Shown piece after piece: positions 62,980 to 64,000 of a stretch of DNA of 64,000 bases (positions within the stretch are counted from its first letter, which is position 1; each line of letters opens with the position of its first letter). A model generated the notes under the pieces. The model was not told where the DNA came from, did not search any database, and was given only the letters and a program-made list of their open reading frames with translations. A program made the translations under genes and the position numbers. This DNA comes from Ignavibacteria bacterium (GTDB lineage Bacteria > Bacteroidota > Ignavibacteria > Tepidaquicellales > Tepidaquicellaceae): positions 62,001 through 126,000 of the forward strand of contig JBAZNU010000004.1 in assembly GCA_041649015.1 (NCBI GenBank), given 5' to 3'.

Positions 62980-63765
62980 ATGGCTACAATAAAAAAGCAG
63001 CTGCTCGGAGTTCCAAGAGGCAAGGTTGGTGACCTGCTCTTTAAAAATCGTAAAGGCAAAAGCTACCTAGCCCCGATGCCAAGGAAATATAAAGTTACCA
63101 ATTGCATTGATGCCATTAATAACCGTTCTCGGTTTGGTGTTGCATCTCAGTTTGCTTCTGCTGTAAACCATTCCGCCTACCTTAAGCCGCTCTGGAATGT
63201 TAAAAATCTTCGCGGTAAATCACCCTATACAAAATGCCTTGGATACAATTATCCGTTTACTAAAGGTCTGGGTACTTGGCGGTTGTCTCTTATAACACCT
63301 CATAATATTAATATTGATTTTTCCTCTGTTAATCTGACTAAAGATTCAATTGATATTAACTTTTATATCAAAAAGAATTCATCTGAAATCTTCAATAATC
63401 CTTTTATCGCAGTAACAATTATTTTCTTTAAAGACCTACTTCCGTCAGGCAGTGAGCAATCCATGAAAAACCTTCTCTTTGTTACTCTCGAATCTGAAGT
63501 ACTTGATTTTCAACCCGACTATGAAGACGTGAACAATTACTCATACAACATTAAAAAAGATTCGCTCTGGTTTATTGATTTTTATAAAAATATAATGGCT
63601 TATACTGCTTTTATTTCACCTCAAAGTTATAATGGTAAACCTTTGTTCACAACTGGAAACGCCGTCCCTGTCAGGGGATTCGAGTACGATCACGGTTCTG
63701 CTGGCATCACAGAAAAAGATGAACCTAAGCAGTCGGAACCATTCTTCAATTTCCGTATAAAATAA
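62980..63765 (+). CDS. DUF6266-like protein, function unknown
   Basis: 261 aa. The N-terminus MATIKKQLLGVPRGKVGDLL followed by KNRKGKSYLAPMPRKYK resembles the DUF6266 opening (KGxxGxxSGKVGNVV... and a P-rich segment with R-F-x-x-A). No signal peptide. The remainder is beta-rich and unassigned. It follows an 11-nt array and precedes arfB by ~130 bp. Members of this group are common in Bacteroidota without a known role. Confidence 0.65.
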   Translation: MATIKKQLLGVPRGKVGDLLFKNRKGKSYLAPMPRKYKVTNCIDAINNRSRFGVASQFASAVNHSAYLKPLWNVKNLRGKSPYTKCLGYNYPFTKGLGTWRLSLITPHNINIDFSSVNLTKDSIDINFYIKKNSSEIFNNPFIAVTIIFFKDLLPSGSEQSMKNLLFVTLESEVLDFQPDYEDVNNYSYNIKKDSLWFIDFYKNIMAYTAFISPQSYNGKPLFTTGNAVPVRGFEYDHGSAGITEKDEPKQSEPFFNFRIK

Positions 63766-63893
63766 TTTCTTTACATGGAAAGCCGTTTTCAATTCCTCTT
63801 TAACAGTCCTGTGAAAAATGTATACTTTTTGCAATTCATTCAACATTAAATTTCTTAGTTACATCTGATAATTTAATGCTTTATATTGCATAT

Positions 63894-64000
63894 ATGGATA
63901 GCAATTTACTTCATAGCGAACTCGTCTTTAAAGCCGTTAGAAGCGGCGGTAAAGGCGGTCAGAATGTCAATAAAGTTTCTACTAAAGTTGAGCTATATTT
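63894..64000 (+). CDS. arfB: Peptidyl-tRNA hydrolase ArfB (5' part, cut by window end)
   Basis: ATG at 63894 opens a frame to the window edge (35 complete codons). The GGQ catalytic motif occurs in RSGGKGGQNVNKVSTK, the characteristic ArfB/YaeJ form with Lys before GGQ, next to MDSNLLHSELVFKAV. ArfB rescues stalled ribosomes by hydrolysing peptidyl-tRNA. Too short to judge completeness, but the motif is decisive. Confidence 0.9.
   Translation, partial: MDSNLLHSELVFKAVRSGGKGGQNVNKVSTKVELY

Noticed and set aside
1..64000. tRNA or rRNA genes
   Set aside because: I looked in the gene gaps for T-loop-like GTTCGA and cloverleaf pairing and found no convincing case; a tRNAscan-SE run would settle this.

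Overview
The window is AT-rich bacterial chromosome from a Gram-negative anaerobe. It is most likely an Ignavibacteria/Chlorobi-group member of the Bacteroidota superphylum. The evidence for this is: three secreted proteins ending in the PNPFNPST-type sorting domain (11955-14345, 22931-23974, 51065-52384); a KDO-8-phosphate synthase (LPS); TonB-type and DUF5916 outer-membrane barrels; a bacillithiol enzyme (BshB1); a trimeric [FeFe] hydrogenase; many TTG starts; and only occasional Shine-Dalgarno sequences. No rRNA, tRNA, CRISPR array, prophage or IS element was recognised. The taxonomic call is inference.

Layout. 1-2,000: edge gene fragment, then trmH-kdsA (minus). 2,028-6,293: barrel protein, prfA, CBM9/DUF5916 barrel. 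6,313-11,841 (minus): TetR regulator, a histidine-patterned duplicated secreted protein, a lipoprotein, and a sigma-54 response regulator with its membrane kinase. 11,955-17,874: secreted M14 carboxypeptidase, uvrA, small DUF6132-like protein. 18,115-25,745 (minus): DUF971 protein, MdtG-like MFS, leuS, HIT protein, sorted secreted protein, lipoprotein, YgjP-like metallopeptidase. 25,975-33,882 (plus): SagB-like nitroreductase, bshB1, PolB-type exonuclease, ybaB-recR, methyltransferase, two lipoproteins, Asp-box propeller protein. 33,931-38,608 (minus): barrel, L,D-transpeptidase, a degenerate PNP paralogue beside a normal PNP, divIVA, yggS. 38,798-48,196: four transporters (MFS, POT peptide transporter, two DHA2-like), a TonB receptor and a barrel. 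48,411-50,656: a cobalamin-binding protein with the CarH light-sensor motif, translationally coupled to a soluble histidine kinase. 52,457-61,694: hydrogenase locus. 61,695-64,000: repeat-rich intergenic DNA, a small ORF, a DUF6266-like gene and the start of arfB.

How genes work together. The hydrogenase locus is one divergent regulon. HydC, HydB and HydA are followed without gaps by a kinase whose sensor is a degenerate H-cluster domain, then by a lone receiver and a receiver-PAS-kinase hybrid. Divergently lie a second lone receiver and a second NuoE/HydC-like subunit. I infer NADH/ferredoxin-linked H2 metabolism under redox or H2 feedback. The B12 protein/kinase pair looks like a light- or cobalamin-responsive two-component input module.

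Non-coding structure is unusual. Five intergenic loci carry arrays with an exact 11-nt period but different unit sequences. Two of these share the same 11-mer and flank in opposite orientation. A palindromic element is amplified at 61.7-62.1 kb, and one copy forms the last codons of a transporter gene at 41.75 kb.
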